Shown one piece after another: positions 34,069 to 48,700 of a stretch of 64,000 nt of DNA. The notes beneath the pieces were generated by a model. The model was not told the DNA's origin, made no database searches, and saw only the letters and a program-made list of their open reading frames with translations. Position 1 is the first letter of the stretch. Every line of letters starts with the position of its first letter. The DNA is from Callipepla californica brunnescens (taxonomy: Eukaryota; Chordata; Aves; Galliformes; Odontophoridae), in the NCBI GenBank assembly GCA_023055505.1, contig JALIRH010000149.1, positions 1 to 64,000 on the forward strand. Reading direction: 5' to 3'. Both the position numbers and the translations under genes were made by a program.

Positions 34069-34240
34069 TTGAGACTACATCTATCTTCTACTGTAGTGCT
34101 TAAAATTATACACTAACTCACTGGAACACTGGCAATTGAAGTTTTCTAATTATTTCCCATATCTTAATTCTTACATGGTCTTAATGAATACCAGAATGAA
34201 ATTCACCAGTTATGAATTATCATGTCTCTGCTGACTTTCA
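34069..34240 (+). repeat. Local direct duplication, copy 2
   Basis: Second copy of the block at 33481-33651, shifted by about 589 bases. It is immediately preceded by a GTT/T-rich run (34022-34068). Confidence 0.88.
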
Positions 34241-35799
34241 ACAGAGTTCTCTCTCTAGGGGATGTTCAGTACTTATATGGTGTTTCTCAAGTATTATGCC
34301 ATGAAATATCTATTTAAGAAAGTGCTATTACAAACAAAGAGTAATTAATATTGTTTCTACTTCCTTAATCTTACGTGCGTGTGCCAGGCTTCTATGTGCT
34401 ACTATGAAAAGTGCATCTCATCTTGAGTAGGAGGCCACTTGGATTGTCAAGTGATTGGCCTCACACCAAGAAAAGAAGAATGGCATACTGTCTAAGGTAA
34501 AGCTATGGAGGCCTGAAAATAAAAAAAGCATATATAAGTTGGTTAACTTGCTACAATATTTATAAAAGTTAACAACATCTGTGATAAGCACGTAGACAAG
34601 GGATCAATGAGCAACGCAGTCTACACAAGACACTGTACATATTACATGAAGGATGCAAATTTTCCTGCTACAGCATTCTAAGATGTAGATCTCAAAATAC
34701 AGTGCTGCTAATAAACAGCTTCTATATAAATTTAAGATAATTATAACTCATTAAAAGATGCGTGCTGTCTAAATGAAAAAGACCCCAATTAGAGACAGCC
34801 TATAAAAGGGATAGAGAATTTATTAAATATATGTAAATCTGTAAATAATTTTTTTGAGTTCATAGATTGTATTCTGGTTTGGCAACAGTGGGTCAGATTA
34901 TCTGGAGCATCGAAGAACCAGAACTCAGAATGCTTCTGTGCATTTACTGACAGTATATGTAAACCTGGAAGGAACATCCAACATCATAATATATATTTCG
35001 TTATATATAAATCCTTTTTCTATTTCTTCCTCTAAAACATTAAAACAAATACAGAATTGATCAGGAACCACTGTCTAGATATCCAGGAAACTATTTAAAA
35101 TACCTTCATAGCTTATTGTTGAACAGTAAACTGTGGTGTGAATATAAATCTGTAAAGCCTATAGTGACTTTATCTAGTCCTTTCATACCAAATACTTTGG
35201 CTAAGGTTTGCTGATACTCGTGGCTGAGTGGCTTAAAATAGTGGTGCTCTTTGCAAAGTCTCTGTGAGAATTTGAAGGTTGTCAAATTCAGATGCTCAGG
35301 CATGTCACAGTAGATTGCATTTGCAACTAAAATGGTGAGAATAACAAGAAGATTAATTGTTTTTCATGCATCTATTACAGATTCATATCAGTGTAATTGA
35401 GATCATAATCTGGCCCATTGACAGGTGAGTTCATTTATGAGGTATGGTTTCATTTTGATTGTCTGCCACCATAGCATTTCCAAAAAAAGTCAATTCGTCA
35501 TTTCAAATTCCATTAAAAATTTAGATACATAATGATATAATTCTTGCTTAAATAAATTCTTTCTGCATTCCCTTGTTTCTATCTTCATCATCCTGTCAAT
35601 ACACAACATAACTTTTAAAATAAGCATCTTCTTGCAGATGTAGGTATTGGTACTTTATGGATGAATGACTCCTAGCAGAGCAACTGAACTAGGACAAAGT
35701 GACTTCTGCAACCACGCTGCTCATGACACTGGATCCATTCCAGCTGTCAATATCCTGCACCATAAATGACCTGTTCCTGTGCTTCACTACTGTTAGTGT

Positions 35800-35976
35800 A
35801 AGGAGAAGGATTTTTATGATAAGAATAGTGAAGAACTAGAACAGGTTACCAGAGATGTTGTGGATGCCCCAAACCTGAATACTCTGAATTCAATGTCAGA
35901 CTGGACAGGAGTTAGGGGAACTGGACTAGATGTCCTTTAAAGTCTCTTTCTACTGAAACAATTCTATGATTTTATG
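35800..35976 (+). mobile_element. CR1 LINE 3'-UTR fragment, diverged
   Basis: About 175 bases with CR1 3' landmarks: GAACAGGTTACCAGAGATGT, GGATGCCCCAAACCTGAATAC, GACTGGACAGGAGTTAGGGG and a terminal CAATTCTATGATTTTATGAT. No coding part is present. Confidence 0.8.
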
Positions 35977-38900
35977 ATAAACACATACTGTGGTAGAAAT
36001 GTCTAAATTATGTGATGCAAGGATTTGTGCCATTTTTACCTTCAGTGCTGTATCCCAATGAAAAGCAAGTATCACAAGTATGAATTGGGATGACTGTGCA
36101 TGTCATAGTAGTCACATACAAAAACTATGCTGTATTGGAATCTCCCTTCATTTTGTGGTTCTTCGTTCATCTCTGACAGCCAAAGGGACAAAAGAAATAG
36201 CACAAGTCTGAATTAAAATTTGAACAAAATCCCCACTCAAAATCCAGTTAAAATTGAAATTCTAGAAAAGTACATGTCAAAATTTCTGGCCCAGAGCGGT
36301 GTTCTTATATGAGGTCTTTTGCCCTGTGCCCATTCCCAGCCATTAGTTATTTCACCATAAAATTCTGCTGCTGCCTAGTAATTGTAACAGTTAAACAGCT
36401 GTGAACTGTGAGCAATTCACAAACTGAGTGCAAGAGTTCTTTTATGGATATGGTACATAAAGTAATATGAATTTGAATTAAGCCATTACTGGAGAAGTTA
36501 CCTCACTTTCTCACCTGGGTTGCAGCAAAATGCATGTGTTGTTCTCACAGGACAGCAATGAATTCTAAGAAGCACAAATTATAAGAAGCTCCCATATGCT
36601 GGAGAGTCATCTGCCTTAATTACCATTTTTGATGGAAACCCCTTAGCAGCACTTCTGATTCCTTTAATTGAAACTTGTGAAAATAACTGTCGTCAGAAAA
36701 GCAAAAGATTGTTTTGTTTTATAACCTTGTTGTGTCTAGAAAAACTGCAATTACACAGCCTATTGGTGAAGTATGCTTCTTTGGTGAGTTCTAGAGAAGA
36801 GAGGGTATGCTCTTAAAACAAAACCAGTCCCAAATGCACTCTTTATTATGCTCAAGTGTTTCTGAAATCCTGTATTTCCCTTCAAATAACCAAGTTTACT
36901 TTGTAAGCCTTGTACATGAAAATAATGTGATTAATTGCATATGAGAATAAATCTCCAGCAAACTGTTAATGACATTAGATGAAAGTGATATCAAAAGTCC
37001 AATGTTTGAATTTTGAACAGCAGATAATACAATCTAACTCAGTGGCCGCAGACCTTTCCAATGGGCCCAAGGGTAAACATGTAACTTCAAGTGTTTCATA
37101 AATGAAATTGCAAATCTCTTTAGAACAGTCATTTTGTGAAGGAATTGCATTCTTCTGGTTTTGTGCTTTGGATGTTCTTATTTTGATTTCCTGTTCACTT
37201 GATATAGCAATACATTTATCTATATGTTGTATCAGGTTAGTTTCCAAAAAAAATTCTATTTTATTAATTATATAAGGTGGAACTCCCCTGTTGTAGCAAA
37301 AGTAATATTGCCTTTCATGTTCTGTTCAAGTATTTAGGAATAAAAGAAGAAAAGAGCTTAAAAATCCGAGGTTATAATGATTTTAAAATGTGAATCGTAA
37401 GACAGATTGTCAGAAGACAAGTAATGATTTCAGGGCACTAGATACATGCAACCAATTGCAGTACTGTAATGTAGAGTGATAAACTGCACATAACAAAACT
37501 TCTCACTTTTATTTTTTATTCAGGTCTACTCACATCTATTAGAATCTGAATTGATAACCAAATATTTCCATAATAATTTAGAAGCCCATAAAAAGATTGG
37601 TAGCTTAGTAGTGTTAATTGCATCTCTTAATGCATGTTTTCCGATGGCAATCATAAGCATTTTGTGATATTTGAGTTGTTTATACTTCTGACATGTTCCT
37701 ACAGCTGCTGCTCCTGAGAAGTGCGGTTTTCCCTAGATCCTTTGGAACATTTTCAAGGCTCACGATGATGTCTTCGATACCCTGAGGAGTCTCGAATTGC
37801 CCAAGACATCTAAGGCAGGTGACTAATCAAATTTCTAGTTTCAAAAGTTAAAGAAGTTTAGAAAAAATATTCAAATTTCTCTGTTCTATATATATGTATG
37901 CTTAAATTTCTTACAGGCACTACTAATCACTCCAAGAGATCTTTAACTATTATCAGATCCTAGACACTTAAATCACATTTGGACAGCTACACAGGGACAC
38001 TTAAATGTGGGTGTCTTAATCTGGGAGCTGAATCTCACTCTAAATGCCAGATGCTGACTTTAGTAGGATTTTTTTTATACTTTCTCCCACAGGTCTAAGA
38101 AAGAAAAGAAGTGAAGAAAATCTGGTCTTCTTAAAAATAGTGTATTCAATCTGGGCCCAGAATCAACTGCATGTAGAGCTCACTGATAGCCACCTGTGAT
38201 TAAATAGGGAACTTATAAAATAACCATTACGAAAATGATTTGAGGAACAGGCTGGGAATAAATGTATTCAAGTATTGTTACTGTTGCTGTGGCAGGCTTA
38301 TAACATAGCAGGTCAAAGCTGTGTATGGATAAGCAATATTTTTCTCTAGTACACACCGTATTGTTAAAAAATGGGAAGTCAGAAAGTCTTTTGTTTATGT
38401 GTTTCTTGATTAAAAACATGGTGACAATATTACACAGGATGGTATAGAGCAGGTTTAGTTTGCTTTGTTTGGTTTGTGTCATTTTTAACAAAGCAGTGAC
38501 TCTAGGATTATCTTTTATCCTATCTCTTCAAGGACCTTTATTTCATGGGATCTTTATTTCAGGACTTGAATCAGAAATCTAAAGAGGTTAATGCTTAAGA
38601 TATGATTCATTTGTTTTATCAACAATGTGCATCTCTCTTGGATCTCTTGAGGTAATTTAATAACACACTTTAAGAACCTAATTTCTGCTTGGGCTTCACT
38701 GAAACATGTAAATAGTGTTTTGTAACTTGCCTTTAGCTCATTATGTATTTGAATGCAAATTTGCAATAGAGAAGGTTTTGCTTTTTCTTAATTAGGTTTA
38801 TAGAACTTCAGTCTAATTTAAGCTTATCTTTAAAAAATGATATAATACCCAAGTGATTTAAACTAATGGTTCAGTTTGTTGTGTAAATGTATTCAAATGA

Positions 38901-41900
38901 GCCACTTGTAAGAGTTCTGCCTAAAGAAGGAGCATCTCACATGGATGAAGAAATGGGAAAACTGAGCTAATGAAGCTTCAGTGCATTCCTATTTGTATGT
39001 GTTATTTATGTAATTATGGTGTCAGCATTTACAGTGTTTGTGTTATGTGATCTTCTGCAGTTCAAAAAATAACAGATCTGATCTCAGGTTTTTGTCCCCA
39101 GAGCCTTACCATTGCTCTGCATCATGGTTAAATAAACTGCATCCTGCCTTCCTCATCCTTAACCTTAACCATCTTAGTAGAGCAGAAGATTTTCATTTTG
39201 CGTTCTTCCCTATTCAGTGAAAACTGTCTTATCCTCACTTAGCTCTCTGCATATTAGCTAGATGAGCTGACAAGTTGTTGGTAAGTCCCAGCGTTTTTAC
39301 TCCCCAGTATCGGTAGATGACTTCTTGTAACCATGTTCCTATTATTCTGTTGTTGCAAGAAAGATATTATATTCCTGTCATCAAATGGAAGTAAGATCGT
39401 ACAACCATATCAGTCAAATGTGTGTGGTTTTACTGAGGGAAGCCATGCTTCTGCCATGGAGAAGAGGAGGAAAGGAAAAGGGAACCCGACAAGTGACTTC
39501 CAGGAGTAAGTGACAGCAACTGTTACTACTGCTGGGAATAATCACTGCTTTCCAGAAGTTATCTCCCATTTATCACCATAAGCATAATTGTGTCTGTCAG
39601 TGGCTACCTTACACAGATATGGGAGACAGAAGTGATCTGTTCTGGCAGTGTTTGTTGCTGCAGTATTTATTGCTCTACACTTATAAGAGCAAAAGCATTG
39701 GGCTGCACAGAAACATCTTATAGGTCAGGTCAACTTGCAGAATGCTAGCTGGCCTGCGCTTGCTTTAACTATCACTTGCCCCTGAGAGCAATATGACCTG
39801 TTTGTCCTTTTCCCTGTCTTGATTAACTTCCAGTGAAACTGGGTATAAACAGAGCTGGCAGTGTGGGCTGTGTTGGTGGCAACCACCCCAGATTTCATGG
39901 GAAGGTACTTTAGGAAGGATGTCTGGGCACTGCATGAAAGGTGCAGACAAAAGCACTGGAATTGACTGGTTCTCACTGAAGGATTGGTCAGTCAGAGAAT
40001 GTCTTTAAGGAGAATAAAAATATACCTTTCTAATTATTGAGAATATATTACTGGCTAAAATCTGTGCCTGAACCGGTAGAGATGAATGTGTTCTGAAATC
40101 CAGATTGAGCTGCCATAGTCTCTTGCTTTTATTAAATCGTGAAATGATCAAGGACTGTTCTGCTACACTCCGTCCATTTGACATTGTGAGTTACCATTAT
40201 CCATAAGAGCAAGACACTGGTATTGATTAAACATGACTTTTGTGCCGTTAGTTGTAAAATCTGATTTATCACCTTGGATTTGACAATATCTTACTTAAAA
40301 CCCCTTGCAAATCTGATGTTTTATATCCATTATACAAAAAGCTTTTAAACTGGAGATGATGCATTAAACCATGAAACTACAAAAGATTTTAAGGTAGAAA
40401 CTGCAGGACTTGGGCTCGCCACTTAACTTCTTGTCAGTGTGTAGAGAAATGGCTATACATAAACAACTATATGTTTGAGCTCCTAGGGCATGAGAAAGAA
40501 CTGATTAGCTGCCCATTCATACTACTTTTCATGTATTGATTCTGGGTCAACCCTGCTTCTAGGTAAAAACACGCAGGTATGTTTTCTACATTCAGTGCCC
40601 TGGGTATTCAGCTTCCAGTTCCTACCATTACTCATTCATCCTGGGATGTCAGGAAGAAAAGATCCCCCCTTGAAGGTTTTGGTTGATTTCATGAGAGTCC
40701 ATGCTGGGATTCTACAGTGTTTTGTGAAAGCATTCATTTTAGTATCTTGTTTAGGGCTGAGTCTGTAAGGCTTTACAAAAAGTCAGAGCACCGATCTGGT
40801 AACAGTGTGATTCCAAATTGACATTAGTTAAAAATATTTGGTTTTGTCCTCTGTATTATTTAATTAATCAGGACTGTGCCCCAAACCATGAATACACCTG
40901 CATTTGCAGAAAAAAAAAAAAAAAGACTCTTTGCTTTTAGTCAGAGAAAAGGTAAATTCCACTGAGGCCAGCCCTAACTCTGAATTTTATAGGCTTTTAT
41001 GTTCCACATATTTAAAATATCTCTGCTCCTTTTCAGTGACATAATCTCCCCTTTTAATTTAAGCTTGAACTAACTAAAATAAACTGCAGACAGAGCAATT
41101 AATGTAATTGAGATCCTTTCCCTAAGTAATAATTAAATAATTTGTGATTTGCCTTGCACTTTCGGCAAGGAGTCCATTTCTTTGTCTTTACAGCTGTGCA
41201 TAAGCATAACAGCAGTCACCCCTACAGGGCAGCACCATCTTTATTGCAGTCATTATATCCTTCCTGATCTCTTTTAGAGATCATCTTTTAGCTGAAACTT
41301 CCCACAATTCATCCACTTCAGCCAGTTATCCTATTAATTATACTCCAGATGATGTACGTAGCTGAGAGCTGATACAAAAAGACGAATTAAGGTGTTTGGC
41401 CCACTGTCTTCACTCCTGAAGTGCAATCAGATTAGCTTGAGCTGGGGTGCTCTCACTAAGGATATGGGAAACTATCTCCAGGCCTGAGTGCAGGAATATA
41501 AATTAATGGGCTTGAGCAGTCTCGCCTGGGACCTACACTTCATCTACCCATGGCCCAGGAGCAACGGTCAACTTGAACCCTCAGCCCTTGCTTGTTGGCT
41601 GGATTTCCATTCATTTTGACCACGTTTTGAATGTGTCAGATCCTCACTAGAGGAAGAATTTAATATGCACCATAGAACATGAAGAAAATCTTCAGGAGTG
41701 CCAGGTATATGCAATTCTGCTTTTGTACCTTACATTCAGATTCACCCCATCTGCAAATTTTGCCCTACTATTACTCTGCACTACCATTCAAGAAGCAGAT
41801 TTCAAATTAAAAGCAGAAGAAATACATTTTTTCAAGTCATATGTATATTCTTCTCACAGTGATCAGCAAGCCTGTGCAAATATTAAAAAGTTGTCAAAAA

Positions 41901-42020
41901 TGCCAGGGTTTAAACTACAGCTGGACATTCATGTAAATAATAAGAATTATGTGGAATGGCTATATGTCAACAACTGTCAGGCAAAATTAACAAAGAATTA
42001 TCTTGTGACCTTCCCTCTTT
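35977..42020. other. Long unique DNA, no gene seen
   Basis: About 6 kb without a recognised repeat. All frames are 92 codons or shorter and without domains, apart from the start of the 41723-42199 frame that runs into the CR1. A slightly protein-like stretch at 37735-37820 is described under rejected items. Confidence 0.6.
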
Positions 42021-42486
42021 TGCACAAGAAAGATGCAGAGCTCTTGGAATGGGTTCAGAGGAGGGCCACTAAAATGATCAGAGGGCTGGAGCACCTCTCT
42101 TATGAAGAAAGGTTGAGAGAACTAGGCTCATTCAACTTGGAAAATAGAAGGCTCTGGGGAGACCTCACTGTGGCCTTCCAATACTTGAAGGGAGTGTAAA
42201 AACAGGAAGGGGAATGACTGTTTATGTAACTTGTTAGTGATAGGATGAGAGGGAACAGTTTTAAACTAAGACAGGGGAGATTTAATTTAGATGTTAGGAG
42301 GAAGTTTTCCACTCAGAGGGTGGTGACAGGTTGTCTAGAGAGGTTGTGAATGCCCCATCCCTGAAATCATTCAAGGCAAGGCTGGATGTGGTTCTGAGCA
42401 GGGTTGGCAACCCTGCCCACAGCTGGAGTGTTGAAACTAGATGATCTTTGAGATCCTTTTCAACCCAGGGCATTCTATGATTCTTA
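42021..42486 (+). mobile_element. CR1 LINE 3' fragment
   Basis: About 465 bp of CR1. A longer frame (41723-42199) ends in CR1 ORF2 residues ([21 protein letters not shown]). The residues before AELLEW are a chance extension of the frame into flanking DNA. The 3' untranslated region (TTAGATGTTAGGAGGAAGTTTT, GGCAAGGCTGGATGTGG) ends GGCATTCTATGATTCTTA. Confidence 0.93.
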
Positions 42487-45482
42487 TTGTCAATCCTTGA
42501 GACACCTGAAATTTGCTACTGGATGAGAGAAAATATTCATTTAGCCCAGTATGATATTTCCTGGGTTCTTAACAGTCATAAAGCTAATACATTACAAATG
42601 TTTAACAACTCAGTATGCGGCTTGCTTTTCAAGGTCTTCCCTTGCTTTTATTGTCCCTGACAAAATATCTACTCATTAAAAAGACAAGAAAAAGATGACA
42701 AGTTCAAGCATTTGATCCTTTGCACTCTCTCAGAAAAGCTTTGGCTTTTCTGAACAATGTCAGTATGAGCATCTTGAGGTGGAAGCTTTCAGTGCACATT
42801 CTGTTTTTAGTAACTAAACAGAGAATACAAAAGCTATATTTACAAGGAGATCAACATGACTGTAAGTAATGGAAAAACAATGAGTTATTTAAACACAAAC
42901 CCTTTTCCTAATACATTCTCTCTTTTGATTACATTTTTCACTTTCTTCTCCAGTTTATCCTAGTTCATCACAGACTTACATTGATTTAGAGTGTGTAATT
43001 CTAATTCTCAAAATTTGAGGTTTCCCTGTCCCTTCCCTTCCCTATATTTTGCTTAACTGACAACTGCAGTGATTGACCACTTATTCTGCACATAGAGCTC
43101 ACAGGGCCATAATGCAAATTCTTCCAGTCTCTCCTTTCCATGCTCTTCCCATTCAGTAGAGCTGAATTCTGAGAAGTGTTTTTTGTTGGTCATCTGTTTG
43201 ACCAGTCTGGTTTGATTTCTTAAAATGAATTCTGCAGAAAATGACTAATCGTGTATCAAACACGTGGAGAGCTTTCTTGCTTCCTTAGACCTTTACTGGA
43301 TGCAGTTAAATTCATCCAGAACTGGCGAGCTCAAAGAAAATTATAAATGCTTCAAAACATAAGTCTTCTTTACTCTCACAGATGCAATGCTTAATCTGGT
43401 ACTTTGTTCAGCAGAAGGAGGAAAGAAGGCTCTGCAGCTCACGCAGATAAACAAGAAACAAGCCAAACACAGACTGAGAGGTTGACATCTAATTTTTCAA
43501 AGCCAGCAAAATGTTCTGAATTCTGGAAATGTATATCCATTTTGTATACTACAACAAGCTGAATTCAGCTTCTGTTTTATCACTGGCTCCCGGAAGAGGA
43601 ATGGGCATGTATTTCTGCTCTGTGATAAGTAGACTGGGAGTCAACATAAGGTGATGACACTATGAACTTAAAAGTCAGGCTGAGGGCAGAGACTACCATC
43701 TGTTATAAACCTGTTCTGTTCCACAGATAGCAGCACTTTCAAAAAGGTAATTGCTAAGAGCTATCGGTGAATAACTGCTGAGTTATAACTGTTTGTAGTA
43801 TAAGATAGTCAGGGTCTGCAAAGCAAAATTCAGAAGGGTGTATAAATATATTGTCTTTGATGTGCTGTAGTTGCCAGGCATATATAATGACAAAGTTTCA
43901 TTCAAATTTAAAGATTGATGTTTAGGAAAATGTAAATAAGCAGGAAAGGTCTTTTCCCTTATCTTTCTAATCAAAGTGATGTATTGCTTAAATCTCTTCC
44001 CTTTTACAGAAACCTTTAATTGTTTTCTTTCTGATATGGTTTTAAACAGATATATTTAAAATAATTTTTAAGACTTTCAAGAAAGTTTATTTTCTCTTTT
44101 AAATAACAAAATATACCACATAACCTAGAGTTTACAAAGAAAAGAAAGTAAATAAGGATCAAAAACATTGCTCACGATATGGTCATGATGTGATTTCCTG
44201 GAGATGGAGAAATATCTTCTGTCATGCAGACACTAACTTTGAGGTGTCTTCGACTGCCAGCGTTTCTATTGTGGACTGGGTTGTGAGGAATTTATGTCTA
44301 AATGTGAGATAAGAGTCTGAAAGCTTTGTATGAAGAATGCAGTTTGTGTCTGAATGTTTGTGCTTATCTTGATGCAGCCAGAGAAGTTACAGCAAAACTA
44401 GTGTAGGTGCATGCTGTCATGTGCTTTTGGTATTGAAATGGGATTTGGTATTGATCATGGCCAATGGGAAGCCACATCAAGCTCCCAATGGGAAAAAGAA
44501 AAACAGGTGAAGTATATGCAAGAATTACATGAATGTCTAAGCTTTCCTTAGCTGGTAGAAACTCTGCTTTGCTCAACAGTATATTTTCAGTAACAGGCAC
44601 ATACTAGCACAGACACAATCTATGTAATCCATCTAGTGCTGATGAGCATTTTCTGTACACTATTATTGTACAGGGTAAGTATATACAACAATAACATTAT
44701 TGTATACTTCTGTTTTTGTTCGGGGTATTTTTGCTATCAAAAGTTTGTTATTAATTGTGATAATTTTGTTAGTAGTGATTTGCCTACCTGTATTTTTATG
44801 TGCATTTCTGTCCTATATATACGTTACATTGCACACTTCAATTCTTTGTCTCTTATGAGCAATCAAAGTTGCTCCTAAGGTCTCAGAGTAACTCTACTGC
44901 TGTTTCCTCGGATAACAGCACTTTTAACAAACACACAGATTCTGGATGAGTGTGGTTTAACAGTGAGCTTTAGGGAGCAAAGTGTAAATGGCACTGAAAA
45001 TCACATTTTATGAAGATTTTTCTAAAATTACGATTTTCATTTAAAAAGCCCTTGGGTCTTTTATGGTGTATGTGTTTATGATTATGATAAATAATTTAAA
45101 AAGAAATACATTTCCTTGTATCTTATGTCCCAGTATCCATTGCTGGTAGTGGCCTCATAAGAGTTGATTTTGCTTAGTAAGCACATTGGCAAACCTCACT
45201 ATAGAATGATAATTATTTCACGTTATTACAAATTTAAAGCAACAAATATCACACAAAGCTTGCATTAAGTGCACAAAAGCAATTCTGCTTTTAACATGTA
45301 CGGTGAAGTCCATTACTACCATACTTATGCTCTGCAGATCCTCATGTTCATCTCTACATTTTTTTTCAAATTGCATATTTTTGTTGTTGATGTTGTTGTT
45401 ATTCTGTTGCTAATATTTTGAACAGTGTCCTAAACTCAGATGTAGTATAAATACTTGTAGCCTAACTCTCTACGTATAAGTA
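42487..45482. other. Unique AT-rich DNA, no gene seen
   Basis: Nothing recognised apart from a TTG-rich run at about 45379-45410. Confidence 0.65.
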
Positions 45483-45765
45483 GAGAATCATAGAATGGCT
45501 TAGGTTGGAAGGAACCTCAGAATCATCTCCATCCAAATCCCTCCTGTGGACAGGGTTGCCAGCTGATAGGCCAAGCACTAGATCAGGTTGCTTAGGATCC
45601 CACCCAACCTGGCCTTGAACACCTCCAGGAGTGGGACATCCATAACGTCTACAGGCAGCCTATGCCAGTGTCTCACCACCCTCTGAAAAACTTCCCCTAG
45701 CATCAAATCTATATCTCCCTTCCTTTAGTTTAAAATATTTTTTTCTTGTCCTGCCAAGGGGATCT
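45483..45765 (-). mobile_element. CR1 LINE 3' fragment
   Basis: Minus-strand CR1 of about 280 bp. In plus coordinates it starts AGAATCATAGAATGGCTTAGG and runs through CCAACCTGGCCTTGAACACC, CTCACCACCCTCTGAAAAAC and TTCTTGTCCTGCC. It is confined to the 3' untranslated region. Confidence 0.92.
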
Positions 45766-48700
45766 GTATGTGATGTATGTCTAGAAACTGAGCATTTTTG
45801 TTAATGTTCCAAGGTGAATTTATTGTTTGCTTTGAAGTGATACATAATAGTAAAATACACATACTTTTTCTTAGGGGAGGCTTGGAATGGACACATTCTC
45901 ATCGTCCACTTGAAGTGAGGTTGATTAGCTGAATCTCAGGTTGACAGCAGGGAGCAGGAGCTTAAAAGTTCAAAATAAGCTTCTTTCATACTATGGGTGA
46001 AATTACATAGCTGAAATTAGCATTACTACATCCTTGATGTGGGTGAGCATTCCTCACACTCAGGCCAAGATAAAGACAAGACTAAACACAATTGCAATCA
46101 AATCCAGATGTAGAGAAATGGCTATGCTAGCAGGTAGGGCATGAAGGGATGCATTTTCCATGGGTGATGGAAATCTTTTTGGAGATGGTCAGGCTCCTCT
46201 GAAATGCTATCTGGAGGTTCCACATTGTTTCCATCTGGACACCTTTTGGACAACAGAGAAAACCAGAGTCAGTTCTAATAATTCAGCCCTTGAATTTCCT
46301 ATAGACGGTCAATGTAAATATTTCGTTGTATCAGCCCCAAAATGGTCTTGGGACCATGTATTTCAGGCACTGTGAAATTATGAAAATTGGTATATACAGG
46401 GTAAAGCTGATACTATTTTGAGCTTTTGAAAATGAACACAAGGTTTCATTGAATTTTGTCACAGCGTCATTTTCACTAATTTCTAAGTGCATGTAAGCCT
46501 CCTCATGCATACCCTGTTTTTTAATATGAGTTTGTTTTCTGCATAGTCCTCAGTAGTTTTCCAAAGTTAGTTTTGCTCATTTATGTTTTCTGTACATACA
46601 AAAGAAAAAAATGGTGATTCAGTTTCATCAATTCTGTTTAAATCTCTGTGGCAGCAGCCAAACCTTTCATCTTACTGCTGTATATCGGAGGCATAATTCT
46701 ATCCTTACTGAAATTAGCAGGGTTGTAAGGGCTTATGTTCAGTGTTATTAGGATTTGTCCCTTAAAATTTCAGATTTAAAGCCTCTTTAATTCAATGGAC
46801 AGACTCCTACTAACTTCTGTTGACCCATAACATATTTGTAGACAAACAGCTGCACTTAAATGACAGATAGTTTAATCAGAGAAAAATAGGAATTTCACTG
46901 GGTGACTTGAAGGAAAGTATCTCATGAAAGACTATCATGAAAGACCCCTCAAGAAAAAGCAGTTTTTGCAATCTCTTTAGTTGAGAATTTTATGGTGGAG
47001 AAATGCATCTCTCTGATACATTACAGATGGGCATGTAGATGTGGATTAGAATGAAGTTACATTTATGAGTTACAGCTCTGCAGTTGTATAAAGCAGACTC
47101 AGAATAAGAAATGGTCACAGTATAGTGACTTAAGTGCAATATCTTTTTAATTTTATAGCATTTAATTGCATCTGCCTACACCTTGGGGAAAGGCACTTGG
47201 GACTGATAAATAATCTTGTTGCTAAAGAAAAGTCAGAGGAGAATAAGCAAAAAAGTTGCTCCTGGTATCAAGTGAAGAGCTCGGCAGAATACAGTTAATT
47301 GGTAGATAGCTGGATAACGCATCTGACTATGAATCAAAAGACTACAATTCTGTAACAAACCCACAACTGTTGCTTTTTTTAGCTATATGGTATCACTTGT
47401 TTTGTTTTGTTATTTTTTTAATGCATGTGAATGATCAATTTAAACATACATCCTACCTGTATCCTTTATAAAATCCATGACAACCTCATTACCCACAAAT
47501 ATCTCTATTCTTCTGTTGTTTGCTTTAATTATTTGTACTTGATGTCCTCGATTCTGATATATTTTTTCCTTATGATTTCGTCAATTAAAGTTTTAGAGGT
47601 ACTTATGAAGGACTTTGCTCTTTGAAAGACAATAGTTCTGTTTCCAGATGCAATTTTAGCATAATATATTGCTATTTCTCAGCTTTCAAATTTCATTCAT
47701 TTGTAAATAATGTATCTTTAAAATTGCTTCAGGATCCCAGGTAGAGGTTGTTCTCTCTCACACACATTCTGATTTGTTTCTACTATGGTTTTGTTAGTTT
47801 GTGTTGTTGTTGTTACTGGTTTTTGGTTTTCCTCCCTCTCCTCCCAAACTTGGCGTAGCTTAATTTCAGACCATCCTTTCACACTCATGTCAAGTTTCAT
47901 CTAGATTCTGTTTCATTGCAAGAGATAAATTGAGGTTTCTGTTCCTGTTTGGATGCCTCTGATCTCCCTCTTCTGTATCTGGTATGGACACACACAGTGC
48001 TGACTTTTATGTTTCAGTCAGGTTCTGCTTTTTTACTCCTGTGAAAATCCATTCCTTTCAGAATTTAATGCTGAGGAAGAATGCTTTATTCTTTCTTCCC
48101 ACTTGCTTTAATCACATGTCACTGTTAGGGGGTGAAGAGTTTTCTTCCAGTTCTCTATCAATTCACAAGCCAAGGAATGGACTCAATAATGTAGAACAAA
48201 TTTAACCACAAATAGATGTTCTTCAGAAAAGAGATCTGAATTTAGTACTAGATGTTGGAAAAAACTCACTGTACACCTAAAAATAAACAAACAACAACAA
48301 CAACAAAAACAGGAAATACAGTGGAGGAAAAGTAGGCATTGAAAAATTTTCCTTGTCTACTTCCTTAAGCTTGTCTCATAAATTAAAGCTGTTTCTTCTA
48401 CTTTGAGATGACTCTGTAGATCAGAAGTAACCATGAGAGCAACATTTACAGAATAATTAGAAAGTCTTCTCGGTATATGCTTAAGTTTTCTTCCTTTTCA
48501 GAGGCTTTACTTTCTGTTTTCTTGCAAAGCAGTTCGGAAACCTAGGGTCAGGCAGGAATTATAAAGGTATTTTCAATAGACCATGCCATTATTTCCCAGC
48601 AGCAACATTAAGTCTTTTTCTGACACTGCCAGTACCTCAGTAGCTATTACAAAGCTTGGAAAAAGTCAAGTGGCCTTAATTTGTCTCATGAGGTTTCTGG

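Larger units (their letters stand above)
32310..35799. other. Unique DNA with local duplication, no gene seen
   Basis: Apart from the CR1 tip at 33061-33124 and the duplication at 33481/34069, nothing is recognised. A GTT/GTTTT run lies at 34022-34068. Confidence 0.6.

Noticed and set aside
34433..34460. Imperfect inverted repeat GGCCACTTG ... CAAGTGATTGGCC
   Set aside because: Short, with a bulge, and single-copy; expected by chance at this scale.
37735..37820. Short protein-like stretch (FKAHDDVFDTLRSLELPKTSK) after a pyrimidine-AG
   Set aside because: About 25 codons only, closed by stops on both sides, with no family recognised. Not enough to call an exon.
41723..42020. N-terminal 100 residues of a 158-codon frame
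   Set aside because: The C-terminal part is CR1 ORF2. The first part is a chance extension with no domain or conservation evidence.
46160..46375. 71-codon frame beginning MGDGNLFGDGQ
   Set aside because: It looks protein-like but has no recognised domain, no flanking splice signals I can support and no related copy here.
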